A stretch of 64,000 nt of DNA, from positions 558,001 to 622,000 of the forward strand of contig NZ_CABPSN010000002.1 in NCBI RefSeq assembly GCF_902459565.1. Reading direction: 5' to 3'. The stretch comes from Pandoraea aquatica. Lineage in GTDB: Bacteria; Pseudomonadota; Gammaproteobacteria; Burkholderiales; Burkholderiaceae. Shown here piece by piece: positions 36,857 to 46,602 of the stretch. A program made the position numbers and the translations under genes. The number at the start of each line of letters is the position of its first letter. Within the stretch, counting starts at the first letter, position 1. The notes below the pieces were generated by a model. The model was not told the DNA's origin. It did not search any database and saw only the letters and a program-made list of their open reading frames with translations.

Positions 36857-38413
36857 TTATTTCTTGTCCGCAGGCTTGGCCGGCACGACGGTGTCCGTCT
36901 TCGGATCCGTCTTGGCACCGGCCGCCGGTGCTGCGGCCTTCGAGGCGTCCTTCGGCAGCGGGCCGGCGTTGGCTTCGAGGCGCGATTTCGTGCGCTGGAC
37001 CGGCTCACCCTTGATCTGGTGGATGGCCTGCTGGAGCATGAAGTCGTCGGCGCTGCCCAGATCCGGCAGACGTTCTTCGCGTTCCTTCTTGCGCTCTTCC
37101 GGCGTCTTCTTCGCGTTCTCTTCTTCGAGGCGGCGCAGTTCTTCCAGACGGCGGGCTTCGCGTGCGTCGATTTCCTTCTGCTCGTCAGGCGTTTGCGTGT
37201 TGTGCAGGTGGTTCTGGTAATCGATTTCACGCGTGACCAGCACGTCGTCCGGATCACCCTTCGGATTCTGGTCGACCGGCACGTCCGGCTTGATACCGAT
37301 GGACTGGATCGAGCGGCCGCTCGGCGTGTAGTAGTACGCCGTGGTCAGACGCAGTGCCGTGTCCGGACCCATCTGGCGCACGGTCTGAACCGAGCCCTTG
37401 CCGAACGTCGTCTTGCCCATGATGATGGCGCGCTTCGAGTCCTGCAGTGCGCCGGCCACGATTTCCGAGGCGGAAGCCGAGTATGCGTTCACCAGTACGA
37501 CCATCGGCACCGTCTTCCAGATCGGGGCTTCGCCCTTGAGCGGATCTTCCGGGCTGGCCGACAGACGGTAGTTGTCGAAGGTCGCCTTGTACGTCTGCTT
37601 GGCGTCTTCGATCTGACCGTTGGTGGACACGACCACAGCGCCTTCCTTCAGGAACGCAGCGGACACGCCGACAGCCGACTGGAGAATGCCGCCGCCGTTG
37701 TTACGCAGGTCGAGGATCAGGCCCTTGAGCGGCTGGTCCTTGGCCAGTTCCTGGAGCTTCTTGGCCAGATCCGGCACGGTGCGTTCCTGGAAGCTGGTGA
37801 TGCGCACGTAACCGATACCCGGTTCGAGCAGCTTGCCCTTGATGCTCTGGACACGAATCTCGGCACGCACGATCGAGACCGGGAACGTGCGCTCTTCCGA
37901 CTTGCGGAAGATCGTCAGCGTGACCTTGCTGCCCGGCGCGCCGCGCATGCGCTTGACCGCCTGATCGAGCGTCATGCCACGTACGGGCTTGTCGTCGATG
38001 CGGGTGATCAGGTCGCCCGGCTTCAGGCCGGCCTTGAACGCAGGGCTGTCTTCGATCGGGGAGATGACCTTCACGAGGCCGTCTTCCTGCGAGATCTCGA
38101 TGCCGAGACCGGCGAAGCGGCCACGGGTCTGTTCCTGGAGTTCTTTGTATTCTTCCTTGTCGAGATACGACGAATGCGGATCGAGGCTCGACACCATCCC
38201 CTTGATGGCAGCGGTCAGCAACTTCTTGTCGTCGACCGGCTGGACATATTCACGCTTGATCTGGCCGAACACTTCGGCCAGCAGACGAAGCTGTTCGAGC
38301 GGCAACGGCGTGGTAGCGCTTTGGGCGGATGCCTGCGAGAACGCGAGGGTGGCAGCCGCACCGGTCGCGAGGCCCAGCACGATCAGGCCGATGTGTTTGA
38401 GGGTTTGGCGCAT
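36857..38413 (-). CDS. ctpA: Carboxy-terminal processing protease (S41 family, CtpA/Prc-like)
   Basis: A 518-residue secreted serine protease. An N-terminal signal (LKHIGLIVLGLATGAAATLAF) is followed by a PDZ domain (about 90-180, GLGIEISQEDGLVKV to RGAPGSKVTLTIF) and the S41 protease core. The catalytic serine is in NAYSASASEIVAG and the lysine in GKTTFGKGSVQT. A charged tail rich in Glu, Arg, Ala and Lys follows. It degrades or trims periplasmic proteins, often controlling cell-wall hydrolases. The start at ATG 38413 begins the signal peptide. Confidence 0.93.
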   Translation of the reverse strand: MRQTLKHIGLIVLGLATGAAATLAFSQASAQSATTPLPLEQLRLLAEVFGQIKREYVQPVDDKKLLTAAIKGMVSSLDPHSSYLDKEEYKELQEQTRGRFAGLGIEISQEDGLVKVISPIEDSPAFKAGLKPGDLITRIDDKPVRGMTLDQAVKRMRGAPGSKVTLTIFRKSEERTFPVSIVRAEIRVQSIKGKLLEPGIGYVRITSFQERTVPDLAKKLQELAKDQPLKGLILDLRNNGGGILQSAVGVSAAFLKEGAVVVSTNGQIEDAKQTYKATFDNYRLSASPEDPLKGEAPIWKTVPMVVLVNAYSASASEIVAGALQDSKRAIIMGKTTFGKGSVQTVRQMGPDTALRLTTAYYYTPSGRSIQSIGIKPDVPVDQNPKGDPDDVLVTREIDYQNHLHNTQTPDEQKEIDAREARRLEELRRLEEENAKKTPEERKKEREERLPDLGSADDFMLQQAIHQIKGEPVQRTKSRLEANAGPLPKDASKAAAPAAGAKTDPKTDTVVPAKPADKK

Positions 38414-38831
38414 ATAGGCGTGGAATTCCCGGAATTTTGGGGCGCACGCCAATGGGCGCGCGCACTTTGGCGAAGTATAACCGTTTGCCCGCAGGCGGGA
38501 CATTGCCCATTCGACAGGGACTTTTCCTGAGTGGTTCGACGAAAAGTTCCGTTCCAGGCGATGTAGCACGGCGAATTTCGTCGAACGTCGCCCGATAGCG
38601 CGTCGCTTTCGCCGGTGGGACGTGCTCGCGCCGTCGTTCGCCAGCCCGCGTGCAGACGCAAGGGCGGTGCGGAATTCGTGTTACCGCGTATTACTGGAGT
38701 CGACAAGCGCGTGGGGAAAATGCCTAGCGAGGCGGGAACGAGATGACCGGAAGATGGCGGGAATGCCAGGGAGGGGGGCTGCGACGCTTGCCCGAAAGCG
38801 TGCGTCGCAGCCGTCAGCCATTAGCTGAGAC
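38414..38831. other. Gene-free stretch between gpmA and ctpA
   Basis: No supported gene lies in these 418 bases. Close to the gpmA stop a perfect 11-bp stem GGCTGCGACGC (38777-38787) / GCGTCGCAGCC (38802-38812) is probably the gpmA terminator, although it lacks a T-run. The remainder should hold the ctpA promoter; I cannot pick it with confidence. Confidence 0.5.
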
Positions 38832-39578
38832 TTACTTCGACTTGCCTTGCGCGGCGACAGCAGCCAGTGCGCCGGCGATCTTGTCCTGATCGCCCAGATA
38901 GTAGTGACGGATCGGCTTGAGGTCGGCGTCCAGTTCATACACGAGCGGCGTGCCGTTCGGGATGTTCAGGCCGGCGATGTCGTCGTCCGAAATATTGTCG
39001 AGGTGCTTGATGAGGGCGCGCAGCGAGTTGCCATGCGCGGCCACCAGCACTTGCTTGCCGGCACGCACGGCCGGGGCGATCGACTCGTTCCACAGCGGCA
39101 GTACGCGCGCCACGGTGTCTTTCAGGCACTCGGTGAGCGGAATCTCTTCGCGCTTGAGCTTGGCGTAACGCGGATCGTTGTACGAGCTGCGTTCGTCATC
39201 CGCAGCCAGCGGCGGCGGCGGCGTGTCGTAGCTGCGACGCCACACGTGGACCTGATCGTCACCATACTTCGCGGCGGTCTCCGCCTTGTTCAGGCCGGCG
39301 AGCGCACCGTAGTGACGCTCGTTCAGACGCCAGCTGTGGACCACCGGAATCCACATCTGGTCCATGGCGTCCTGCACGTGCCAGAGCGTGCGGATAGCGC
39401 GCTTGAGCACCGAGGTGTAAGCGAGATCGAATTTGAAGCCGGCTTCGGCGAGCAGATTACCGGCCTGGCTGGCCTCGGCGACACCCTTTTCGGTCAGGTC
39501 GACGTCGACCCATCCCGTGAAGCGGTTTTCTTTGTTCCACGTCGATTCGCCGTGGCGGATGAGAACGAGCTTGTACAT
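38832..39578 (-). CDS. gpmA: 2,3-bisphosphoglycerate-dependent phosphoglycerate mutase
   Basis: A 248-residue glycolytic mutase interconverting 3- and 2-phosphoglycerate. The phospho-histidine is residue 9 in [12 protein letters not shown]; the family segments [28 protein letters not shown] and [15 protein letters not shown] follow. ATG 39578 was chosen over a TTG six bases upstream. Its hairpin terminator lies just after the stop. Confidence 0.95.
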   Translation of the reverse strand: MYKLVLIRHGESTWNKENRFTGWVDVDLTEKGVAEASQAGNLLAEAGFKFDLAYTSVLKRAIRTLWHVQDAMDQMWIPVVHSWRLNERHYGALAGLNKAETAAKYGDDQVHVWRRSYDTPPPPLAADDERSSYNDPRYAKLKREEIPLTECLKDTVARVLPLWNESIAPAVRAGKQVLVAAHGNSLRALIKHLDNISDDDIAGLNIPNGTPLVYELDADLKPIRHYYLGDQDKIAGALAAVAAQGKSK

Positions 39579-39771
39579 AAGCAAACTTCAGTCAGAGTAG
39601 GAAAGCGGGGGCAGCCGGCGGAGCTGGGGCGGTTCGTTGCATCGGGCGGAGCCACGCCCGGTAAGGGTTTGGCGTCACTTCGCGGTGACGTTCGGGGCTT
39701 CGCAAAGGGAGCCGCCGACGCCCGGCGCAACGATTGGCAACGAGACCCGTCGGCGCAATCACGGAATATTT

Positions 39772-39777
39772 TATAAT
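39772..39777 (+). promoter_or_regulatory. Candidate -10 element of the rhodanese-grxC-secB-gpsA unit
   Basis: A perfect TATAAT in the AT-rich gap after gpmA, 34 bases before the rhodanese GTG start. The -35 box is not clear. Confidence 0.45.
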
Positions 39778-39810
39778 GATCGGATTCTTTTGATATTTTT
39801 CAGGTGGTTT

Positions 39811-40218
39811 GTGAAGTTCTTTGCCGATTACACCAACCTCGCGCTGATCGCGATTGCCCTCGTTTCGGGCGGCATGCTGGCCTGGCCGGTATTCAAGCGC
39901 GGCGGTCGCGGTCTGTCGACCGTGGAAGCAACGCAGCTCATCAACCGTAAGGGCGCCGTGGTGCTCGATGTGCGCACGGCTGAGGAATTTGCCGCTGGCC
40001 ACCTGCCGTCTGCACGCAACGTGCCGCTCGACGACGTGGAGCAAAAGGTCGCGGGCGTCATCAAGAACAAGGCTGCCCCGGTTCTGATCGTGTGCAAGAG
40101 CGGCCAACGCTCGGCGCGCGCTCAGACGCTCCTTCGCAATCTTGGTTATGCTGAGGCGTTCAGCCTCCAGGGCGGCGTTGCTGCCTGGCAGGAAGCCGGT
40201 TTGCCGGTGGTCAAGTAA
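39811..40218 (+). CDS. Membrane-anchored rhodanese-like protein
   Basis: A 135-residue protein with one N-terminal membrane helix (NLALIAIALVSGGMLAWPVF) and a single rhodanese domain. The active-site loop is VCKSGQRSARA, with cysteine as the persulfide carrier, and DVRTAEEFAAGHLPSARNVPL is the usual CH2A region. GTG 39811 is chosen because AGGTGG stands seven bases before it and the family begins here; upstream codons are poor. It is followed after 16 bases by grxC and then secB and gpsA, a conserved order in Burkholderiales. Confidence 0.88.
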   Translation: MKFFADYTNLALIAIALVSGGMLAWPVFKRGGRGLSTVEATQLINRKGAVVLDVRTAEEFAAGHLPSARNVPLDDVEQKVAGVIKNKAAPVLIVCKSGQRSARAQTLLRNLGYAEAFSLQGGVAAWQEAGLPVVK

Positions 40219-40234
40219 TCAAGGAGTTGCAGTC

Positions 40235-40495
40235 ATGCCGAAGATCGTGATGTACAGCACGCAAGTGTGCCCGTATTGCCAGATGGCGGAGCGCTTGCTG
40301 CGTCAGCGCGGTGTTCAGGAGATCGAGAAGATCCTGATCGACAAGGAGCCGGCCCGCCGCGAAGAAATGATGTCGCGCACGGGGCGTCGCACCGTACCGC
40401 AAATTTACATCGACGAGCGTCATATTGGCGGTTACGACGATCTGTCGGCACTCGATCGTGCCGGTGGTCTCGTTCCGCTCTTGCAAGCTGCCTGA
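40235..40495 (+). CDS. grxC: Glutaredoxin 3
   Basis: An 86-residue dithiol glutaredoxin with the active site CPYC at residues 12-15, the glutathione-binding RRTVPQIYID loop and the GGYDDLSALD C-terminal motif. It reduces protein and glutathione mixed disulfides in the cytoplasm. AAGGAG precedes ATG 40235. Confidence 0.95.
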   Translation: MPKIVMYSTQVCPYCQMAERLLRQRGVQEIEKILIDKEPARREEMMSRTGRRTVPQIYIDERHIGGYDDLSALDRAGGLVPLLQAA

Positions 40496-40560
40496 TACCG
40501 CCTGCAAAATAGTCGCCCAGCCGCGTGATTGCGCGGCTGTCTCAATTCCAAGGAAACGAA

Positions 40561-41067
40561 ATGTCCGACCAGAATCAGCCGTTTTTCAGCATCCAGCGCG
40601 CCTACCTGAAAGATCTGTCGCTCGAGCAGCCGAATTCGCCCGCGATCTTCCTCGAGCAGGAGATGCCGACCGTTGAAGTGCAGTTGGACGTCGCTGCCGA
40701 GCGCCTGGCCGAGGAAATCTTCGAAGTCGCCGTGATCGCCACGGTGACGGCCAAGATCAAGGACAAGGTGGCGTTCCTGGTCGAAGGTAAGCAAGCCGGG
40801 ATTTTCGAAATCCGCAACGTGCCGGTCGAGCAACTCGATCCGCTCATCGGTATCGCCTGCCCGACGATCGTCTACCCGTACCTGCGCGCCAACGTGGCCG
40901 ATACCATCAGCCGCGCCGGCTTCCAGCCGATCCATCTGGCAGAAGTGAACTTCCAGGCGCTCTACGAGCAACGTCTGGCACAACTGGCCGAGCAACAAGC
41001 GGCCAACGGCGAGACGCCGGCCCCGGGCATCGTGATGCCTGACGGCTCGTCCGCCCAGACCCACTAA
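40561..41067 (+). CDS. secB: Protein-export chaperone SecB
   Basis: A 168-residue SecB. Marks are [22 protein letters not shown] at the start, [17 protein letters not shown] and [24 protein letters not shown]. The tetramer keeps preproteins unfolded and passes them to SecA. AAGGAAACGAA precedes ATG 40561. The C terminus beyond residue 150 is polar and variable. Confidence 0.95.
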   Translation: MSDQNQPFFSIQRAYLKDLSLEQPNSPAIFLEQEMPTVEVQLDVAAERLAEEIFEVAVIATVTAKIKDKVAFLVEGKQAGIFEIRNVPVEQLDPLIGIACPTIVYPYLRANVADTISRAGFQPIHLAEVNFQALYEQRLAQLAEQQAANGETPAPGIVMPDGSSAQTH

Positions 41068-41130
41068 GCGCTTGCGCTGCTTCGACGCCGTGGCCGGTAC
41101 GCTGACCGGCCGCTGCGTCGAGATCTCCAC

Positions 41131-42150
41131 ATGAAAATTGCCGTATTCGGTGCTGGTGCCTGGGGCACCGCGATGGCGAGTCACATGGCAGCGCGCCATG
41201 ACGTCGTTCTGTGGGCGCGCGACACCGCGCTCGTGAAGCAACTGACCGCCACGCACGAGAATTCCGCCTACCTTCCCGGTTCCCCCTTATCTCCCCGTCT
41301 GCGTTTCGAAAGCGATTTCGAGACGGCGATGGCGCATGGTGCTGGCGATCACGCTTTGTGCGTTGCCGCCGTCCCCGTCGCCGGGTTGCGCGCACTGGCC
41401 GGCCATATGGCCAAGGCCACCGAAGCGCCGAAAAACCTCGTCTGGTTATGCAAGGGTTTTGAAGCGGACACGGGTCTGCTGCCGCATCAGATTGTGACGG
41501 ACGTTTTTCCCGCCGTCGCCGGCGGTTCGCTCTCCGGGCCGAGTTTCGCGCGTGAAGTCGCCAAGGGCTTGCCCGCTGCGCTGACGATTGCGAGCGCGGT
41601 CCCGTCCCTTTGCGAATTGACGATCGCTGCGTGCCACTTCGGCGCGTTGCGCATTTATTCGAGTGACGATCTCGTGGGTGTCGAAGTCGGCGGGGCCGTG
41701 AAAAACGTACTCGCGATTGCGACTGGCGTGAGCGATGGCCTAGGTCTGGGACTCAATGCCCGCGCGGCGCTGATTACACGCGGTCTGGCTGAAATGACCC
41801 GGCTGGGCGTTGCGCTGGGCGGCAAGCCCGAGACGTTCATGGGGCTGACCGGCATGGGCGATCTGATCCTGACCGCGACCGGCGATCTGTCACGCAACCG
41901 CACTGTTGGTTTGCAGCTCGCATCGGGCAAGTCGCTCGATGAGGTGCTGGCGTCGCTGGGTCATGTCGCCGAAGGCGTACGATGTGCGCGTGCGGTACGC
42001 GATCTGGCGCGCGCGCATGGCGTCGAGACGCCGATTACGGACGCGGTCTGCGCAACGCTGTTCGACGGGCTCCCGGCGCGTGCTGCGGTGGAAGCGTTGC
42101 TGCGTCGCGACGCCCGCGCGGAGCGTGAAGACGGTGCCTCGCAGGACTGA
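41131..42150 (+). CDS. gpsA: Glycerol-3-phosphate dehydrogenase [NAD(P)+]
   Basis: A 339-residue enzyme reducing dihydroxyacetone phosphate to sn-glycerol-3-phosphate for phospholipid synthesis. The NAD-binding motif is [54 protein letters not shown] and [20 protein letters not shown] are family signatures. It follows secB by 63 bases on the same strand. Confidence 0.95.
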   Translation: MKIAVFGAGAWGTAMASHMAARHDVVLWARDTALVKQLTATHENSAYLPGSPLSPRLRFESDFETAMAHGAGDHALCVAAVPVAGLRALAGHMAKATEAPKNLVWLCKGFEADTGLLPHQIVTDVFPAVAGGSLSGPSFAREVAKGLPAALTIASAVPSLCELTIAACHFGALRIYSSDDLVGVEVGGAVKNVLAIATGVSDGLGLGLNARAALITRGLAEMTRLGVALGGKPETFMGLTGMGDLILTATGDLSRNRTVGLQLASGKSLDEVLASLGHVAEGVRCARAVRDLARAHGVETPITDAVCATLFDGLPARAAVEALLRRDARAEREDGASQD

Positions 42151-42279
42151 GCGTGTCCGACACAGCCCATGAAGTTTTACCGGACTCTCCAGTCGTTCGT
42201 CTGACGGCTAACGGCGGATAGCCCGTTCCTCCGCCGACGACCTTCTGCCGTCGACACTCGCTACAAGGGAGAGATGCCC

Positions 42280-42831
42280 ATGTCGCAAGTTGCGCTTCCT
42301 CATCGACACCTGCGTCACCTGCACGCTTCGCAGGGCGACATCACGCAATCCACGCTCGATGCCATCGTCAATGCCGCGAACGAATCGCTGCTCGGCGGTG
42401 GTGGCGTCGACGGTGCGATTCACCGCGCCGCAGGCCCAGCGCTTCTGGACGCCTGCCGCAAGCTCCACGGTTGCCCGACTGGACAGGCGAAGCTCACGCC
42501 GGGTTTTCGTCTCCAGGCAAAGTTCGTCATCCATACGGTTGGCCCGGTCTGGCACGGCGGCGCAAGCGACGAACCCGCACAACTCGCGAGTTGCTACCGC
42601 GAAAGTTTGCGTCTGGCGGCCGAACAGGGGTGCCGGAGCGTGGCGTTCCCGGCGATCAGCTGCGGCGTGTACGGCTACCCGCCGGAGCTTGCCGTGCCGC
42701 TCGCCGTCTTCACTGTGAGCGATGCGTTACCCCATTTCCCCCGCATCGAACACGTTGAGTTCGTATGCTTCGACACGGCAATGCTCGCCCTGTACCAGCG
42801 CGAACTCGCGAATCAGGACCCGCCAGCGTAA
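42280..42831 (+). CDS. Macrodomain protein (probable O-acetyl-ADP-ribose deacetylase)
   Basis: A 183-residue single macrodomain (residues 10-175). The ADP-ribose-binding features are [20 protein letters not shown], the glycine-rich [16 protein letters not shown] and the loop [13 protein letters not shown]. Members of this MacroD/YmdB type remove acetyl from O-acetyl-ADP-ribose or ADP-ribose from glutamates. ATG 42280 is favoured by its seven-base distance from AGGGAGAG; ATG 42274 is an alternative. Its 3' end overlaps the convergent trmL gene by 19 bases. Confidence 0.92.
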   Translation: MSQVALPHRHLRHLHASQGDITQSTLDAIVNAANESLLGGGGVDGAIHRAAGPALLDACRKLHGCPTGQAKLTPGFRLQAKFVIHTVGPVWHGGASDEPAQLASCYRESLRLAAEQGCRSVAFPAISCGVYGYPPELAVPLAVFTVSDALPHFPRIEHVEFVCFDTAMLALYQRELANQDPPA

Positions 42832-43283
42832 TCCTGCTGACGCCACGCCTCGAAAACGACGACGGCGACGGTATTCGAGAGATTGAGACTCCGGTTGCCG
42901 GGGCGCATCGGCAGACGCACACGTTGCGTCATGGCGAACGTGTCGAGCAGGTCGGGGTCCAGTCCCCGCGTTTCTGAGCCGAAGACGAACCAGTCGCCTG
43001 GTGCGAACGACAACTCGCCGAAGGGACGCGACCCGCGTGTGGTTAGCGCGAACATGCGCGTCGGATCGGGGGCTTCGGCGGCGAGAAATGCTGCCCAATC
43101 CTTATGCACTTTCATCTCGGCGTACTCGTGATAGTCGAGCCCGGCGCGTCGCATGCGCGCGTCGTCGAGCGGAAATCCGAGCGGTTCGATCAGGTGCAAC
43201 CGCGCACCCGTATTGGCGCACAGACGGATGACGTTGCCGGTGTTCGGCGGAATTTCGGGCGAGACGAGAACGACGTTGAACAT
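42813..43283 (-). CDS. trmL: tRNA (cytidine(34)-2'-O)-methyltransferase TrmL
   Basis: A 156-residue SPOUT-class enzyme that methylates the wobble ribose of leucine tRNAs. The start [26 protein letters not shown], the [11 protein letters not shown] loop and the knot motif [19 protein letters not shown] are diagnostic. It overlaps the convergent macrodomain gene at its 3' end and lies 12 bases downstream of comF on the same strand, so they may be cotranscribed. Confidence 0.94.
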   Translation of the reverse strand: MFNVVLVSPEIPPNTGNVIRLCANTGARLHLIEPLGFPLDDARMRRAGLDYHEYAEMKVHKDWAAFLAAEAPDPTRMFALTTRGSRPFGELSFAPGDWFVFGSETRGLDPDLLDTFAMTQRVRLPMRPGNRSLNLSNTVAVVVFEAWRQQDYAGGS

Positions 43284-43294
43284 GAGTTTGGGGA

Positions 43295-44128
43295 CTAATT
43301 GATTGAGTGAGCCGAGGGCGGCGTGCGCAGCACGACGGCCGCGAGGACGTGGACGGCGCCGGCACGCTTGAGTGCGGCGGCCGCAGCGTCGCAGGTGGCG
43401 CCGGTGGTCATCACGTCGTCGATCAGTACGACGTGACGGCCCTCGATGCGCTCGCTAGCGGTAAAAACGTCACGCAGATTGCGCTGGCGTGCGTCACGCG
43501 ACAAGCGACGTTGCGCCAGTGTCGTTCGCTCCCGGTGAAGCATCCCGACGCTGGCTGGCAGATGTGCCCGTCGCGCCGCAACGCGCGCCAACTCCCAGGC
43601 CTGATTGAAGCCTCGTGAGGCCAACCGTGAGGGTGCCAGGGGCACGGGCACAACGAGCGGTATCGCCTCCCGATCGTGGCTTGCCGGGCCGACGTCTCGC
43701 AAGGCATCGCCGAGGCGTTCGCCGAATTCCCGTGCGAGCGGCAGGGCACCGCGGTATTTCAGACGAATCATCAACGTATCGAGCGGCGGAACGTAGTCTG
43801 CGAGCGTCAGCGTGGCGTCGAATGCAGGGCGGTTTCGCAGGCATTGTCCGCAGAGTGCGGGTGTTGGGGTGCGACAAATTGTCGCACTATTTGCCGTGGG
43901 TGCAACCGTTCCGTCCAATGCCAGAACCGGTGGACGCAAAGCGACAGCACATCGTGCGCAGCGTGGTCCGGCATTGGGCTGGCTCGCGTCGAACGCCACC
44001 GCGCAAGCATCGCAGATCTGCCTCGGCGCGCGTCGTCGACAAATCGCGCAATGGTCGGGCAGCGCAATGCGTAGCAATCCGCTCGCGAGCCGCGTCGGCG
44101 TCAGGAGGAGCGAAGAGAGGATGGGCAC
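43295..44128 (-). CDS. comF: ComF family phosphoribosyltransferase-like protein
   Basis: A protein of about 277 residues, with cysteine pairs suited to zinc binding near the N terminus (CAICRRR, ICDAC, CARC, CGQC) and a phosphoribosyltransferase domain ending in the PRPP loop VVLIDDVMTTGAT. ComF proteins are needed for DNA uptake during transformation in some bacteria. The start is uncertain: the frame extends to 44332 across the divergent methyltransferase start, and GTG 44128 just before the first hydrophobic stretch is my choice. It faces the BioC-like gene divergently. Confidence 0.85.
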   Translation of the reverse strand: MPILSSLLLTPTRLASGLLRIALPDHCAICRRRAPRQICDACAVAFDASQPNAGPRCARCAVALRPPVLALDGTVAPTANSATICRTPTPALCGQCLRNRPAFDATLTLADYVPPLDTLMIRLKYRGALPLAREFGERLGDALRDVGPASHDREAIPLVVPVPLAPSRLASRGFNQAWELARVAARRAHLPASVGMLHRERTTLAQRRLSRDARQRNLRDVFTASERIEGRHVVLIDDVMTTGATCDAAAAALKRAGAVHVLAAVVLRTPPSAHSIN

Positions 44129-44270
44129 GGCGAATATCCGGGATGAAAAGCAGAGGGCGATGGATCGGTACTGACGGCGCAACACGGGCGAGGCACGGGC
44201 GTGGCGCGGGCGTGGCCGATGCGTTCCGGCAGCAGCGAGTATACTGCCGACTCGTCTTTTCGCCTGTCCC

Positions 44271-45191
44271 ATGAAGCCTTCCGACGCTCCCCAAAACCCG
44301 TCCTCTGCGTTCTCCGCACGCTTTTTGCGCACTGCGTTCGACCGTCGCGCGCCGAACTGGCAGGACGCCGATTTCCTGATGCGGGAGGTGGCGTCGCGAC
44401 TTGCGAGCCGGCTCGATTACATCAAGCTCAAACCCAAACGCGTCCTGGACGCAGGCTGCGGCACGGGCGGCGATCTGCAAAGCTTCGGCGAACGATATCC
44501 CGATGCGTACCGCGTCGGTCTCGATGCTTCGTTCGGCATGGCGAAGGCGGCTGCGTCGGCGGGTGCGACCACCGGCTGGCGACGTCTGCTGCGTAGCGGC
44601 CCTCCCTACGGGGTCGTGCAGGCCGATTTCGCCGCGCTGCCGTTTGCGTCGCGTGCCTTCGATCTCGTTTGGTCGAACCTTGCGCTCCATTGGTACCGGG
44701 AACCGCATCGCGTGATCCCCGAGTGGCATCGTGTGCTGACGACGGATGGATTGCTGATGTTCTCGGCCTACGGCCCCGACACGTTGCGAGAGTTGCGCGC
44801 CGCGTGGGCGGAAGTCGACGGCCTTCCCCACGCGTTGGAACCGACGGACATGCACGATCTGGGCGACATGATGGTGGCGAGCGGATTCGATACGCCCGTG
44901 ACCGACATGGAGCGCCTGACGCTGACGTTCGAATCGCCTGAGACGTTGCTGCGCGACGTTCGTCTGCTTGGCGTGAACCCGCTGCCTGAGCGTCGCCAGG
45001 GATTGACGGGGCGGGCGCGACTCGCGGCATTGCGAGCGGCGCTGGAGCGTCAGCGCGGCCCTGACGGCACGATCGCGCTCACGTTCGAACTCGTCTACGG
45101 TCACGCCTGGAAGATTCCCGAGAAGACAGACGCCGCAGGCAATGCTGTGGTGCGTCTTCAGGATATCGGTCGCGGCGGCCGTCCGCGTTAA
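44271..45191 (+). CDS. BioC-like SAM-dependent methyltransferase
   Basis: A 306-residue class I methyltransferase. Motif I is VLDAGCGTGGDL, the acidic SAM residue is in VGLDASFGM, and the substrate-side segments FDLVWSNLALHWY and LLMFSAYGPDTLRELR match malonyl-ACP O-methyltransferase (BioC). BioC masks malonyl-ACP to start pimelate synthesis; outside a bio operon similar enzymes may do other jobs, so the symbol is withheld. It is the last conserved gene before the accessory island. Confidence 0.87.
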   Translation: MKPSDAPQNPSSAFSARFLRTAFDRRAPNWQDADFLMREVASRLASRLDYIKLKPKRVLDAGCGTGGDLQSFGERYPDAYRVGLDASFGMAKAAASAGATTGWRRLLRSGPPYGVVQADFAALPFASRAFDLVWSNLALHWYREPHRVIPEWHRVLTTDGLLMFSAYGPDTLRELRAAWAEVDGLPHALEPTDMHDLGDMMVASGFDTPVTDMERLTLTFESPETLLRDVRLLGVNPLPERRQGLTGRARLAALRAALERQRGPDGTIALTFELVYGHAWKIPEKTDAAGNAVVRLQDIGRGGRPR

Positions 45192-45282
45192 GCGCTTTTT
45201 CCTTCCCTTCGCCAGCACGGCATCGGTGGTGTTCCGCCGATGCCGAAGCATCTCCCACTCCCCTTGCACCACGCAGCGCGAT

Positions 45283-45305
45283 AGGTCGCGTGACAGGTCG
45301 CGTGA
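45283..45305. repeat. Tandem 11-bp repeat in the promoter region of the biosynthetic island
   Basis: AGGTCGCGTGA occurs twice (45283-45293 and 45295-45305), 12 bases apart, in the 283-base gap between the BioC-like gene and the first gene of the island. The near-helical spacing fits a regulator site. I see no convincing 20-bp lux box nearby. Confidence 0.4.
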
Positions 45306-45474
45306 TGTGCCGCCGCAGCCTGCGTCCTACACGACTTTGCAGGTGTTCCGCGCTCGTCCGGTTCGCTTAAATGACGCTTCACGGCGGAATTGAGCGCAGG
45401 ACACAGAAGGCATCTCTCCCTGCGCCTCTTCACGCACAAGCGTTGCTTGCGGGCGAATACTCGGGAGGTGGGCG

Positions 45475-46602
45475 GTGGGCGATCAACACGAAACGTTGTC
45501 GGTACGACAAGACGTCGAACGTGCGCAATGCGACCGGTCGCGTCATGCGGGCGCGACTGGCCGCACGGTGCTTCGTATCGACGGCGAGTTCCTGCGCCCG
45601 ACCGTCCCCGTCTTCACGGCCATCGACGGCCTGTGCGCGGCCACCGTTCACCTGAAGCTGGAGGGGCTGAACGCCGCAGGTTCGATCAAGCTCAAGACTG
45701 CGCTGCAACTGATCGACGACCTTGAATCCACCCATCGGATTCGGCCGGGTGCGCAGATCGTCGAATCGTCGTCGGGCAATCTCGGTGTGGCGCTGGCGAT
45801 GGTTTGTGCGAATCGCGGCTACCGATTCACATGCGTGACAGACCCCAATACATCGCGGCAGGCCATCCGGGCGATGCAGGCGGTCGGTGCCCGTGTCGTA
45901 CGCGTCGACCGTCGCGACGCACAGGGCGGCTATCTCGCAACACGCATCGCGTGGATTCGGGAGCAGGTTGCGCGCGACCCGAAGTGCATCTGGGTCAATC
46001 AGTATGCGAATCCGGCCAACTGGCGCGCGCACTTCCGGTGGACGGCGCCGGAAATCTTCTCGGCCTATCCGGACGTCGATCACCTTTTCATCGGTGCAGG
46101 GACGACCGGCACGTTGTTGGGCTGCCTTCACTATGTCCGTACCCATCGGTTGCGAACGCGCGTGGTCGCCGTCGACGCGGTGGGTTCTGTCACGTTCGGT
46201 GGACCGCCGGGGCCGCGCTTTATCCCGGGGCTCGGCACGAGTTGCAGGCCACCGCTCAGCGAGCTTTCGGACTCGGAACCGCCGGACGTCGTCGTCCATG
46301 TCCGTGAATCCGACACCTTGCGCATGTGCCACACGCTGGCCCGACGAGGGTTGCTGGCTGGTGGATCGACGGGCAGCGTGCTCCATGCCGTTCAGGCTTC
46401 AGCAGTAGACATTGCGGCAAGCGATACCGTCGTCGCTATCGCGCCCGACATGGGCGACAAGTATCTCGACACGCTGTACGACGGTGACTGGGCCTCGGCG
46501 TGCTTCGGAGATTCGCCATGTGTAACCAATGAATTCGATGAATCCGATGCGTCCGGCATTTCTGACGCTTCCATCGAAACCGTTGCACCGTCGCTGTCAT
46601 GA
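45475..46602 (+). CDS. sbnA: SbnA-like N-(2-amino-2-carboxyethyl)-L-glutamate synthase
   Basis: A 375-residue fold-type II PLP enzyme close to staphylococcal SbnA, which joins O-phospho-L-serine and L-glutamate into N-(1-amino-1-carboxy-2-ethyl)glutamate. Shared segments are ESSSGNLGVALAM, TCVTDPNTSRQAI, DAQGGYLATRIAW, NQYANPANW and VAVDAVGSVTFGG. The PLP lysine is in AAGSIKLKTA, where most relatives have KDR after the same serine. About 30 extra residues rich in Asp and Ser follow the family end. GTG 45475 stands six bases after GGGAGG. The stop overlaps sbnB by four bases. With SbnB it supplies L-2,3-diaminopropionate. Confidence 0.88.
   Translation: MGDQHETLSVRQDVERAQCDRSRHAGATGRTVLRIDGEFLRPTVPVFTAIDGLCAATVHLKLEGLNAAGSIKLKTALQLIDDLESTHRIRPGAQIVESSSGNLGVALAMVCANRGYRFTCVTDPNTSRQAIRAMQAVGARVVRVDRRDAQGGYLATRIAWIREQVARDPKCIWVNQYANPANWRAHFRWTAPEIFSAYPDVDHLFIGAGTTGTLLGCLHYVRTHRLRTRVVAVDAVGSVTFGGPPGPRFIPGLGTSCRPPLSELSDSEPPDVVVHVRESDTLRMCHTLARRGLLAGGSTGSVLHAVQASAVDIAASDTVVAIAPDMGDKYLDTLYDGDWASACFGDSPCVTNEFDESDASGISDASIETVAPSLS

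Noticed and set aside
44271-45191. BioC-like methyltransferase as part of the biosynthetic island
   Set aside because: It belongs to the conserved comF neighbourhood and is separated from the island by a 283-base promoter region with a fresh GTG start and ribosome binding site for sbnA.
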